Positions 25,458 through 33,551 of a stretch of DNA of 36,879 nt are shown here, in pieces (position 1 is the first letter of the stretch; each line of letters opens with the position of its first letter). Both the position numbers and the translations under genes were made by a program. Under the pieces are notes generated by a model. That model was not told the DNA's origin. It searched no databases and worked only from the letters and a program-made list of their open reading frames with translations. Source of the stretch: Anaerolineaceae bacterium (GTDB lineage Bacteria; Chloroflexota; Anaerolineae; Anaerolineales; Villigracilaceae); contig VFKQ01000270.1 of the NCBI GenBank assembly GCA_009885445.1, positions 1-36,879 on the forward strand, read 5' to 3'.

Positions 25458-27569
25458 GTGGACAACCCCAGCGCGCCGCGTTTGACCGCGCGCCTTTCCG
25501 CCTTCCGGCTGATACTGCTGACCCTCGTCAGCGCGGCGGCCTTCGCGGCCCTGACATTGCCCGAAGTCCTGCGCTCGGCCCAGTCCCAACTCACCGCGGG
25601 TGACGTGGCCTCCCGCGATTATCGCTCCCCGACCAACATTACATTCGAAAGCGCCGCCCTCACCCAGCAACGCCGCGATGCCGCGGCGTCTGCTGTTCCA
25701 CTCGTCTACTCGCCCCCCGATCCCTCCATCTTACGCGGACAAGTTGAATCCCTGCGCATCGCGCTGAATGTTGTCACACGCATACGCGCAGACTCGTCTG
25801 CCACGCTCGAGCAAAAACGCGCCGAGTTAATCTCGCGCGCCGAATTTCAACTCAGCGACGACTCGCTCACCAAACTGCTGACCATGTCAGGCACGCGCTA
25901 TGACGTAGTGCAAGCCGAATCGCTGGCCCTGCTCGAAGAAACCATGCGCGCACCCATCCGCACCTTTGAAGTGGGCACCGCCCGCGTCAACCTGCCCGCA
26001 CACATCAGCCTCGCGCTGGACGAAACGCAAGCCGCACTCGTCGTCGAGCTGGTGACGCCCTTCGTAACTGCGAACAGCCTCGAAAGTCCGGCATTGACCG
26101 AGGCCGCCCGCGAAGAGGCGCGAAAAAATATCTCGCCAGTCACCCGCTCTTTTCGGGCGAATGAAATCGTCGTGCGCGGCGGCCAAGTCATCGATGAAGT
26201 GGATATCGAAAGCCTGCAAGCGCTCGGCCTCATTCAAAGCGGCCCGCGCAATTTAGACCTCGTCGGCGCGGGCGCGGTGACAATCTTGTGCACAGTTTTT
26301 TCCGGCCTGTATTTTTATCGCCGCAAGAGACTCGGCTTTTTATATGAAGCGCGCAGTCTGCTGGTCATGGCGTTTTTGTTCATCATCTTTCTGCTTGGCG
26401 CGCGCTTCGTGGTGCCGGGCAATGTTTTGCTCCCCTACATTTATCCACTGCCCGCACTCGGACTTTTGCTGGCCGCGCTGTTTGGCATGGAGGCCGGCAT
26501 CATCGTTTCGCTGGTGGTTTGCATTCTGGCCGCCTATGGATTCAGCGCGGACCTTCTGCCCTATTATCTTTTACCCTCGCTGTGTGGAGTTCTCGCCCTC
26601 GGGTCAGGGCGCCGCTTCGGCTCCTTCATTTTAGCGGGTGCCGCCATCTCGGGCGCGGCTCTGGCTGTATTGCTGGCCTACCGCATCCCCGTCGGCGCAC
26701 CCGACTTATTAGGCGCGGCCCAACTCAGCGCCTCCGCCCTGCTCAACGGATTCCTCTCCGCTGGCGTGGCCCTGCTCGGGCAATATTTTGTTTCGCAATC
26801 ACTCGGGCTCGCCACCGCGCTACATCTATTAGACATCTCGCGCCCCGATTACCCCCTGCTCCAACAATTTTTGCGCAACGCGCCCGGCACATATCAACAT
26901 AGTTTGCAGGTTGCGAATCTCGCCGAACAAGCCGCCGAAGCCATCGGCGCAGACGCATTGTTGACTCGCGTCGGCGCGCTTTATCACGACGTGGGCAAAT
27001 CGGCCAAAGCACCGTTCTTCATTGAGAATCAAGCCCCCGGCCAGATGAACACGCACCAAGACATGCTCCCTCAAGATGCCGCCGCCGCCATCATTCAACA
27101 CGTCCACGATGGCATCACGCTCGCGCGCAAACATCGCCTGCCGCGCCGCATTGATGACTTCATCCTCGAACATCACGGAACAATGCTCACGCGCTATCAA
27201 TACAATCAGGCGCTCGAAAAAGCAAACGGCGACGCCACACAAATAGACCTCGCCCTCTTCCGCTACCCAGGCCCGCGTCCGCGCTCACGCGAAACCGCCC
27301 TGCTCATGCTCGCCGACGGCGCCGAGGCCCGCGCCCGCGCCATGACGCCCAAAAACGAAGAAGAGCTTCGCGCCCTCGTGCGCGGCGTCATCGAACGCGC
27401 CCAACAAGAAGGCCAGCTCGACCACACCAGCCTGACCCTCAGCGATCTAAACACCATCATCGAATCGTTCATGTCCACATTGCGCGGCACCTATCACGCG
27501 CGCATCCAATACCCCGCCGCCGAACCCATGCTCGCCACAGAACCCATCGCCACCGCACCCAGAAAATGA
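25458..27569 (+). CDS. 7TM-HD phosphohydrolase (PgpH-like)
   Basis: N-terminal extracellular 7TMR-HDED-like region, multiple TM segments, HD motif TRVGALYHDVGKSAKAPFFIENQ...IIQHVHDG...IDDFILEHHGT. GTG at 25458 follows the yqeY stop. Confidence 0.92.
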   Translation: MDNPSAPRLTARLSAFRLILLTLVSAAAFAALTLPEVLRSAQSQLTAGDVASRDYRSPTNITFESAALTQQRRDAAASAVPLVYSPPDPSILRGQVESLRIALNVVTRIRADSSATLEQKRAELISRAEFQLSDDSLTKLLTMSGTRYDVVQAESLALLEETMRAPIRTFEVGTARVNLPAHISLALDETQAALVVELVTPFVTANSLESPALTEAAREEARKNISPVTRSFRANEIVVRGGQVIDEVDIESLQALGLIQSGPRNLDLVGAGAVTILCTVFSGLYFYRRKRLGFLYEARSLLVMAFLFIIFLLGARFVVPGNVLLPYIYPLPALGLLLAALFGMEAGIIVSLVVCILAAYGFSADLLPYYLLPSLCGVLALGSGRRFGSFILAGAAISGAALAVLLAYRIPVGAPDLLGAAQLSASALLNGFLSAGVALLGQYFVSQSLGLATALHLLDISRPDYPLLQQFLRNAPGTYQHSLQVANLAEQAAEAIGADALLTRVGALYHDVGKSAKAPFFIENQAPGQMNTHQDMLPQDAAAAIIQHVHDGITLARKHRLPRRIDDFILEHHGTMLTRYQYNQALEKANGDATQIDLALFRYPGPRPRSRETALLMLADGAEARARAMTPKNEEELRALVRGVIERAQQEGQLDHTSLTLSDLNTIIESFMSTLRGTYHARIQYPAAEPMLATEPIATAPRK

Positions 27570-28012
27570 TTCACATCGAAACCACACTGCCTCTGCCCTT
27601 CGACGAGTCCCTGCTCGAACGCGCCGCCCTCGCCGCCCTCGCCCATCAATCAGCCCACGGCGACTTAACCCTCGTGCTGACCGACGACGCACAACTGCGC
27701 CAATTAAATAAAGACTACCGTGGACTCGACGCCCCCACCGACGTGCTCTCATTCCCCGCTTCAGAAACCGACCCCGAAACGGGTTCGCCCTACCTCGGCG
27801 ACATCCTCCTTTCGATCCCCCGCGCCGACGAACAAGCCCGCGCCATCGGCCACCCCCTCGCCGACGAAGCCCAACTGCTCATCGTCCACGGCGTTTTACA
27901 TTTGCTCGGTCACGACCACGCAGAAGCGCAAGAAAAAGATAAAATGTGGACTGCCCAGCATGAAATTTTAGAATCATTGGGCCTCGGCGGAATCATCATC
28001 CGTGAAGAATAG
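27566..28012 (+). CDS. ybeY: Endoribonuclease YbeY
   Basis: LNKDYRGLDAPTDVLSFPASE...LGDILLSIPRADEQARAIGH...HGVLHLLGHDHAEAQEKDKMWTAQHEIL. Confidence 0.96.
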   Translation: MIHIETTLPLPFDESLLERAALAALAHQSAHGDLTLVLTDDAQLRQLNKDYRGLDAPTDVLSFPASETDPETGSPYLGDILLSIPRADEQARAIGHPLADEAQLLIVHGVLHLLGHDHAEAQEKDKMWTAQHEILESLGLGGIIIREE

Positions 28013-28040
28013 CCAGTGTTCAGTGACCAGTAATCAGTCT
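28013..28040. repeat. Heptamer repeat (CCAGTGT TCAGTGA CCAGTAA TCAGTCT)
   Basis: Four 7-nt units directly after the ybeY stop. Confidence 0.8.
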
Positions 28041-28072
28041 CTGGTCTCGGTACGCCGCAAAGTGCGCGGCTA

Positions 28073-28092
28073 CCCTTCGATAAACTCAGGAC
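28073..28092. repeat. CCCTTCGATAAACTCAGGAC element
   Basis: Matches the consensus CCCTTCGAyrrrCTCAGGrC shared with the copy inside jag (9411-9430). Confidence 0.6.
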
Positions 28093-28162
28093 ACCGCTCG
28101 ACCACCAAGTCTCCAGTCTCTAATCACTTAATTCTCGCATCCTCACTTACCAATTACCAATT

Positions 28163-28867
28163 ATGTCCTCCTTCCTCCCCTCCCGCCTCACCTCCCTCCG
28201 CCACGCCCTGCGCGGACTGTGGCACGCCCTGCGCACCCAGCGCAACGCGTGGATTCACAGCGCCGTCAGCCTCGTGGTCGTCGGCCTCGGTATTTGGCTG
28301 ACCCTCCCCGCGCGTGACTGGGCCGTGCTGATTCTCACCATCGCCATGGTCTTCACCGCTGAATTCATCAACACCGCCATCGAAGCCGTGGTAGATTTGG
28401 CGACATCCGAACATCACCCGCTCGCCAAAGTCAGCAAGGACGTGGGCGCGGCCGCGGTGCTCGTGCCCGCCGTCGCCGCGGTGTTGATCGGGCTGTTGAT
28501 TCTCGGTCCGCCGTTGCTGGCGAAAATTTCCAGCTTGAGTCAGCCGCAAGCGCAGTCGAATCAATTGGCCTTCAAAGGCATGGAATTATATTCATGGCAA
28601 AATTCTGCGGGCGAGTGGCAATACATTTTGCTCCCGGGCACCAATCGCGGAAAAACATTTGAAGAAATTCAAGTCTCGCCGCTTGATTTGGACGGCATCA
28701 AAACCGCCCTCGCCGCGCTACCCGAAGGCGAATCCGTTTTTTGGACGAACAATGTTTTCGACACCGCATCCAATCAAACAATCAGCCTGCCCTTCCCGTC
28801 GCAAGCAATTGTCAACGAAATCAAAGACCTTGCCGGCTTACACAACATAAATTTATCCCTGCCCTAA
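28163..28867 (+). CDS. dgkA: Diacylglycerol kinase (DgkA-like) with an additional C-terminal domain
   Basis: ALRTQRNAWIHSAVSLVVVGLGIWLTLPARDWAVLILTIAMVFTAEFINTAIEAVVDLATSEHHPLAKVSKDVGAAAVLV is diagnostic; about 110 further residues follow the last TM helix. Confidence 0.92.
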   Translation: MSSFLPSRLTSLRHALRGLWHALRTQRNAWIHSAVSLVVVGLGIWLTLPARDWAVLILTIAMVFTAEFINTAIEAVVDLATSEHHPLAKVSKDVGAAAVLVPAVAAVLIGLLILGPPLLAKISSLSQPQAQSNQLAFKGMELYSWQNSAGEWQYILLPGTNRGKTFEEIQVSPLDLDGIKTALAALPEGESVFWTNNVFDTASNQTISLPFPSQAIVNEIKDLAGLHNINLSLP

Positions 28868-28899
28868 CAATTACCAATTACTGATCACTGATTACTGGA
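28866..28899. repeat. Heptamer repeat (CAATTAC CAATTAC TGATCAC TGATTAC)
   Basis: 7-nt units between dgkA and the endonuclease IV-like gene. Confidence 0.75.
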
Positions 28900-28905
28900 G
28901 TTCCC

Positions 28906-29757
28906 ATGACTCTCTCATTCAAATTCGGCACCGTCGGTTCGCCCACAGGCACGCCAAAAAAACCCGGTGGCTCTGTCGGCGCGATTGAATTTAGCAAATC
29001 TATTGGCCTCGACGCGCTCGAACTCGGCTGGGTGCAATCGGTGCGCGTCGGTGAGGACACTTGCGCGCTAATCAAGGCACAGGCCGCCGAGCACGGAGTT
29101 TCTCTGAGCGTGCACGCGCCCTACTACATTAACCTGAACGCAGACGCGGACGAATGGCCCAAGTCGCGCAAACGTCTCATGGACGCGGCCCACTACGGCA
29201 ATCTCGCCGGCGCGACCGACATCATCTTTCATCCCGGGTCTTACTTCGAACAACCTGCCGCCGAAGTGCTCAAGCTCGCCCTGCCGCGCCTGCAAGGGTG
29301 CGTGGACGAATTAAAGAAAGCTGGCAACCCGGTCAACTTGCGACCCGAGACGATGGGCAAAAGCGCCATGCTCGGCTCGTTTGAAGACACACTCGAAATG
29401 GCCAAGGCCATGAAGCAAGTGATTCCGTGCATAGACTTCGCCCACCTGCACGCCCGCCCAGGCGACGGGACGATGAACTCGCTCGCAGAGTGGAAAAAGA
29501 TTCTCGGCGTGTATCAGTCCGCGCTGGGCAAGGATGCGCTCAAGCACCTGCACATCCATCTTTCGGGAATCGAGTACGGCCCCAAGGGCGAGAAGAATCA
29601 CCTCACGCTGGCCGATTCAGATTTGAAGTTGAATCAACTCTTCGAAGCGCTGACAGAATTTGCCTGCGCCGGACGCATCCTATGCGAAAGCCCCATCATG
29701 GAAGAGGATGCGCTAAAGATGAAGAAAGCCTGGATGAAAGTGAGCGGGGAGAAATAA
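28906..29757 (+). CDS. nfo: Deoxyribonuclease IV (AP endonuclease family 2)
   Basis: VSLSVHAPYYINLNADADEW...IIFHPGSYFEQPAAEVL...LRPETMGKSAMLGSFEDTLEMAKAM...PCIDFAHLHARPGDG...HIHLSGIEYGPKGEKNHLTL; TIM-barrel metal ligands. Confidence 0.9.
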   Translation: MTLSFKFGTVGSPTGTPKKPGGSVGAIEFSKSIGLDALELGWVQSVRVGEDTCALIKAQAAEHGVSLSVHAPYYINLNADADEWPKSRKRLMDAAHYGNLAGATDIIFHPGSYFEQPAAEVLKLALPRLQGCVDELKKAGNPVNLRPETMGKSAMLGSFEDTLEMAKAMKQVIPCIDFAHLHARPGDGTMNSLAEWKKILGVYQSALGKDALKHLHIHLSGIEYGPKGEKNHLTLADSDLKLNQLFEALTEFACAGRILCESPIMEEDALKMKKAWMKVSGEK

Positions 29758-29762
29758 TATAA

Positions 29763-29842
29763 CGCGAAACCATGGTTTCGCGATTATGGAATCGGACAGC
29801 TTGCTGTCCGACATGCGGGAGCAAGCTCCCGCACTCCATAAT
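29763..29842. repeat. Triple 20-nt palindrome module array (REP/BIME-like), locus B
   Basis: CGCGAAACC-AT-GGTTTCGCG (29763-29782), TCGGACAGC-TT-GCTGTCCGA (29792-29811), TGCGGGAGC-AA-GCTCCCGCA (29814-29833); outer ATTATGGA (29783-29790)/TCCATAAT (29835-29842). Confidence 0.85.
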
Positions 29843-29847
29843 TAATT

Positions 29848-30180
29848 CTAATGCACCGCAGACTTTGAAAATAAATTAATCACCAATATCCCCAGGATGA
29901 TCAACAGAATCCCAAGCCCGCGCGCCCAATCCAGCGTTTCGTGCCAAAAGAGCATGCCTGCGATCACCGTCAACACAATGCCGATGCCGGACCACAGCGC
30001 ATACGCGGTGCCGATGGGCATTACTTTCAAAGTCAGCGCAAGCAGGTAAAACGATATAGCATAGCCAATCACCACGACCACACTGGGAACTAACCTGGTG
30101 AATCCTTCTGAAAATTTTAGCGCGCTGGTGGCAATTACTTCACTCAAGACTGCAAAGAAAAATATCAGGGCGGTTTTCAT
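29848..30180 (-). CDS. Small multidrug resistance (SMR/EmrE-QacE-like) efflux transporter
   Basis: 110 aa, 4 TM; LSEVIATSALKFSEGFTRLVPS...MPIGTAYALWSGIGIVLTVIAGMLFWHETL. Confidence 0.95.
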   Translation of the reverse strand: MKTALIFFFAVLSEVIATSALKFSEGFTRLVPSVVVVIGYAISFYLLALTLKVMPIGTAYALWSGIGIVLTVIAGMLFWHETLDWARGLGILLIILGILVINLFSKSAVH

Positions 30181-30278
30181 AATGAATCCTCTGCAGCATT
30201 ATAATCGGCCATAGCCGCTGAGCTGGCGCACAACCCGCAAACGGGGGTTTGACCGCCACGCACGGCGCGGCCTTCGGA

Positions 30279-30284
30279 TATAAT
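30279..30284 (+). promoter_or_regulatory. -10 box TATAAT upstream of the MPFG/TPR/SLOG-like gene
   Basis: Perfect TATAAT 38 bp before the ATG at 30323, which is preceded by AAAAGGA; no clear -35. Confidence 0.45.
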
Positions 30285-30322
30285 TTCGACGCACGTTATT
30301 CAAGTTTAAAAGGACAACACAC

Positions 30323-32719
30323 ATGGGCGCAAAAAATTTGTTCGGATTGGGCAAGAAGGATTCAAACCCCGAGCAGGCCGCGCCAGCGGACCCTGCCGCT
30401 CAGGCCGCGCCCAAAGCGGGTACGCCCGCTTTAGTGGAGGCCGAACACGCGCTGGAGAAAGTAAAGGAAGCTGTCGCGCAGGCAACGGCAATTGTCGCTG
30501 AATCCGCAACAAAGTCCGCGCCGTTGCGGCCTGTCGTCTTGCCGCATGCTTTTGTCATCATGCCCTTCGGAAAAAAGAAAGGCGCAGATGGGCAGGTCTT
30601 CGACTTCAACGCAATCTATAACGATCTGATCAAGCCCTCGCTGATTATGGCGGGCTTTGAACCGTTCCGCGCTGACGAGGAAACCAAAAGCGGCGACATC
30701 CTGACCGACATGTTCCAGGAATTATTGCTGGCCGACCTGGCCCTGGTAGACATGAGCATTGACAACGCCAACGTTTTTTATGAACTCGGCATCCGCCATG
30801 CGTTTCGCAAACGTGGCATCGTCCACATTCAAGCGGGCCGCGCTTACATGCCTTTTGATGTGTTCAACGTGCGCACCATCCCCTACCATATCGCCCCCGA
30901 GGGCGTGCCCGACCCGTTGTTTCTTGGCAAAGATTGCGTGACCATCGCGCGCGTGGCACGCGATACCTGGGCCTCAGACAGCGAGTCTGTGCACAGCCCT
31001 GTGTTCAACTTGCTGACCGGCCTGCAGGAACCTGACCGCAAAACATTGCGCACGCCGCTGGCCACGGGCTTCTGGCGCGAATATAACGATTGGAAAGAAC
31101 GCGTTGCGATTGCCCAGCGCCGCAAACGCATCGGTGATATTTTGTTGCTCACCGAAGAGATTCGCAACCCGCTGATCAAAGAGGAAGCCATCAACGAAGC
31201 CGGCAAGGCCATGGAAAATCTGGGCCTCAACGAACTGGCCCTCGACCAGTTCCGCCGTGGCATCGAACTCAACCCGGGCAATCTCGAATTTCGACGCAAG
31301 GAATCCTTCCACCTCAATCGCCTGGGCCGCGTAGACGAGGCCATCGTCAAACTCGAAAGCCTGCTCACTGACGCGCCAGACGATCAGGAGGCCATGGCTT
31401 ACCTCGGGCGTATCTACAAAGAAATGTGGCTCGACTCATGGAAAGACCTGCCCGATAAAAAATTGCGTTTGAAGACCGCCTTTGAAACTTATCACTGGTT
31501 ACTGAAGAGCGCCACCACCTACCTGCGCGCGTATCGCACAAATTTACATGAGTACTACCCGGGCGTGAACGCGCTGACCCTGGCCACCATCCTGATTCAA
31601 CTGGCGCAGAAATTCGAAAATCCGCAGGATCGTGATCCTGAGATTGCCCGGCTGGTCGAAATCATGGACGAACTGCGCGGCTCGCTGATCTTCGCCCTCG
31701 AAACAAAAGCCGAAGACGACAACGCCGAATACTGGACGCTGGTCTCGCTGGCCGAACTGCGCGTGCTGACCGCCAAAAAAGTGGAGGGCGTGGTGCGCGC
31801 CTACCGCAAAGCGCTGACCGCCTCGCGGCGTAATCAATTCTTCCTGCAATCCTCAATCAAGCAACTCGAGATTTTGCACGGCCTCGATATGCGCACCGAA
31901 TTTGTGACCGCTGGCATGCAAGTGCTAAATGAAGAACTGGCGCGCATTCAAGCAGATGAAAAACAAGTCAAGTCACCCGCCGCCAGCGCCCTTGAATCAC
32001 CGCGCAAGAAAAGACGTTCCTCAAAAAGCCCGGCGGATGTCTTCCTGTTCACCGGCTACATGGTGGACTATGCGGGCAAGGAAATCTCCAACTTCCCCAA
32101 AGAACGCGAAGCCGAAGTGCGCGCCGACATTGCCAAGCGCCTCGACAAACTTAACGCCGGCTCTGAAGACCTGGCTTTCGTGGCTGGTCTCTCCGCCGGA
32201 AGCGAGCTGATCTTCGCCGAGTTGTGCGCTGAGCGCGGCATTCATTTGGAGGTACACCTGCCTCTGCCCGAGGCCGCTTACGTGCCCGAATTCGTCTCGC
32301 CTGGCGGTGAGGAGTGGGTCGAGCGCTTCTACAAGATTCGCTCCAACCCCTTTGTTGAAGAAGTCTATCAGTCCGATACCATCGGTCCACCTGCCGAGGG
32401 CATGGACCCCTATCGGCGCAACAACCGCTGGGCCTTGTACTCCGCGATGTTACGCGGCAAAGACCGCCTGCACCTCATCGCGCTGTGGGACGGTAAAGCC
32501 GGCCGCCCGCGTGACCGCGACGCGCAGTTGGTGCGCAACATGGTCAACCTCGTCCGCGACACCGGCGGAAAAGTGGAACACATCAATTCTGCAAAATTCT
32601 CGCACACAGGTTACGACGCGCTCGAAGACCTGCTCGGTGATTATTCCTCGCTGGTGCGTTCGTCGGCCACGAAAAAACAGACGGTGGCAAAACGCGTCCC
32701 GAAGAGCAACCCGCAATAA
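30323..32719 (+). CDS. Multidomain protein: MPFG-type deoxyribosyltransferase/DRHyd-like domain, TPR/TRAFs-binding-like scaffold, C-terminal SLOG-like domain
   Basis: HAFVIMPFGKKKG...FNAIYNDLIKPSLIMAGFEPFRADEETKSGDILTDMFQELLLADLALVDMSIDNANVFYELGIRHAFRKRG; TPR-like ALDQFRRGIELNPGNLEFRRKESFHLNRLGRVDEAIVKLESLLTDAPDDQEAMAYLGRIYKEMW; C-terminus FLFTGYMVDYAG...AFVAGLSAGSELIFAELCAERGIHLEVHLPLPEAAYV. Confidence 0.82.
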   Translation: MGAKNLFGLGKKDSNPEQAAPADPAAQAAPKAGTPALVEAEHALEKVKEAVAQATAIVAESATKSAPLRPVVLPHAFVIMPFGKKKGADGQVFDFNAIYNDLIKPSLIMAGFEPFRADEETKSGDILTDMFQELLLADLALVDMSIDNANVFYELGIRHAFRKRGIVHIQAGRAYMPFDVFNVRTIPYHIAPEGVPDPLFLGKDCVTIARVARDTWASDSESVHSPVFNLLTGLQEPDRKTLRTPLATGFWREYNDWKERVAIAQRRKRIGDILLLTEEIRNPLIKEEAINEAGKAMENLGLNELALDQFRRGIELNPGNLEFRRKESFHLNRLGRVDEAIVKLESLLTDAPDDQEAMAYLGRIYKEMWLDSWKDLPDKKLRLKTAFETYHWLLKSATTYLRAYRTNLHEYYPGVNALTLATILIQLAQKFENPQDRDPEIARLVEIMDELRGSLIFALETKAEDDNAEYWTLVSLAELRVLTAKKVEGVVRAYRKALTASRRNQFFLQSSIKQLEILHGLDMRTEFVTAGMQVLNEELARIQADEKQVKSPAASALESPRKKRRSSKSPADVFLFTGYMVDYAGKEISNFPKEREAEVRADIAKRLDKLNAGSEDLAFVAGLSAGSELIFAELCAERGIHLEVHLPLPEAAYVPEFVSPGGEEWVERFYKIRSNPFVEEVYQSDTIGPPAEGMDPYRRNNRWALYSAMLRGKDRLHLIALWDGKAGRPRDRDAQLVRNMVNLVRDTGGKVEHINSAKFSHTGYDALEDLLGDYSSLVRSSATKKQTVAKRVPKSNPQ

Positions 32720-32729
32720 GCGCGACAAT

Positions 32730-32766
32730 GACCCGTTGAAATCTGATTCAGCGGGTCGTTTTTTTT
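32730..32766 (+). terminator. Rho-independent terminator
   Basis: gacccgttgaa-atctga-ttcagcgggtc followed by gtttttttt. Confidence 0.88.
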
Positions 32767-32824
32767 CTCCAGTAAACTGAACATGCCGCAGATTAGGCGG
32801 CAACCAGTCTGCTATAATGACTCT

Positions 32825-33109
32825 GTGACGTCCACCCGACTCCTTTTCCGCGTCCACGCCATTCAGCGCATGTTTGAGCGGCGCATCACGGAAGAAAACG
32901 TGAAGCGCGTTCTGCAAGCGGGCGAAGTAATCGAGGATTATTCCGACGAGATGCCCAACGCGGGCGGAGTGATGTTGGGCAAACGAGGCAGACGTCCGTT
33001 GCATGTGGTCATGTCGGAAAATTCGCGCGAGAATGAAGTGGTCATCATCACCGTGTACGAGCCTGACCCGGCGCAGTGGAATTCAGATTTCAAGACCAGG
33101 AAACGATGA
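32825..33109 (+). CDS. DUF4258-like toxin-type protein
   Basis: LFRVHAIQRMFERRITEENVKRVLQAGEVIEDYSDEMPNAGGVMLGKRGRRPLHVVMSENSRENEVVIITVYEPDPAQW; GTG at 32825 lies 6 nt after TATAAT (32813-32818). The track start at 32783 precedes the -10 box. Confidence 0.82.
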   Translation: MTSTRLLFRVHAIQRMFERRITEENVKRVLQAGEVIEDYSDEMPNAGGVMLGKRGRRPLHVVMSENSRENEVVIITVYEPDPAQWNSDFKTRKR

Positions 33110-33381
33110 TATGCCTGATCTGCAACGAAGCAGAGACGCTTGAGGGCCGCACCTCCGTCGTGCTTGAACGAGACGAAGTTGCGCTGACCTTCCATAACGT
33201 GCCGGCGCGCATCTGTCCGCACTGCGGCGAGGCCTACGCAGATGAAGCTGTGACGGCCAACCTGCTCTGGCAAGCCGAGTCACTGGCTCTGGCCGGCGCT
33301 AAATTTGAAACGCTCGAATATACAAGCATCGAAACACAACCCACCTCCCCACCCGAAAGGAACTTACATTGGCAAAAGTAA
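33106..33381 (+). CDS. YgiT-type zinc finger protein (MqsA-like antitoxin N-domain)
   Basis: MICLICNEAETLEGRTSVVLERDEVALTFHNVPARICPHCGEAYADE with two CxxC motifs; ATGA overlap with the upstream gene. Track start 33076 is likely too early. Confidence 0.87.
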   Translation: MICLICNEAETLEGRTSVVLERDEVALTFHNVPARICPHCGEAYADEAVTANLLWQAESLALAGAKFETLEYTSIETQPTSPPERNLHWQK

Positions 33382-33542
33382 ACTATCAATACGAAAAACG
33401 TCAAAAAGAAATTCAGAAGAAGCGCAAGAAAGACCAGAAGGAAAAGGAAAAGCAAAACAAGAAAGGCATGCCTGCGCAGGTAACCCCCGCCATGCCCGTA
33501 AAGCCTTCAACGGACGCTCCGGCCAAACTTGTGGAAAATTAG
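33369..33542 (+). CDS. Small Lys/Gln-rich basic protein, 57 aa, TTG start
   Basis: Own translation: (M)AKVNYQYEKRQKEIQKKRKKDQKEKEKQNKKGMPAQVTPAMPVKPSTDAPAKLVEN*; AAAGGA ribosome-binding site; directly followed by a terminator. Not in the ORF track. Confidence 0.65.
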   Translation: MAKVNYQYEKRQKEIQKKRKKDQKEKEKQNKKGMPAQVTPAMPVKPSTDAPAKLVEN

Positions 33543-33551
33543 TTTTGACCC

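Noticed and set aside
28002-28301. 99-aa plus-strand ORF between ybeY and dgkA
   Set aside because: Composed of translated repeats (NQSLVSVRRK...GYPSINSGHRSTTK) and out-of-frame dgkA; not a gene.
30249-30254. TTGACC as the -35 for the 798-aa gene
   Set aside because: Spacing to TATAAT is 24 bp, too long for a standard sigma70 promoter.
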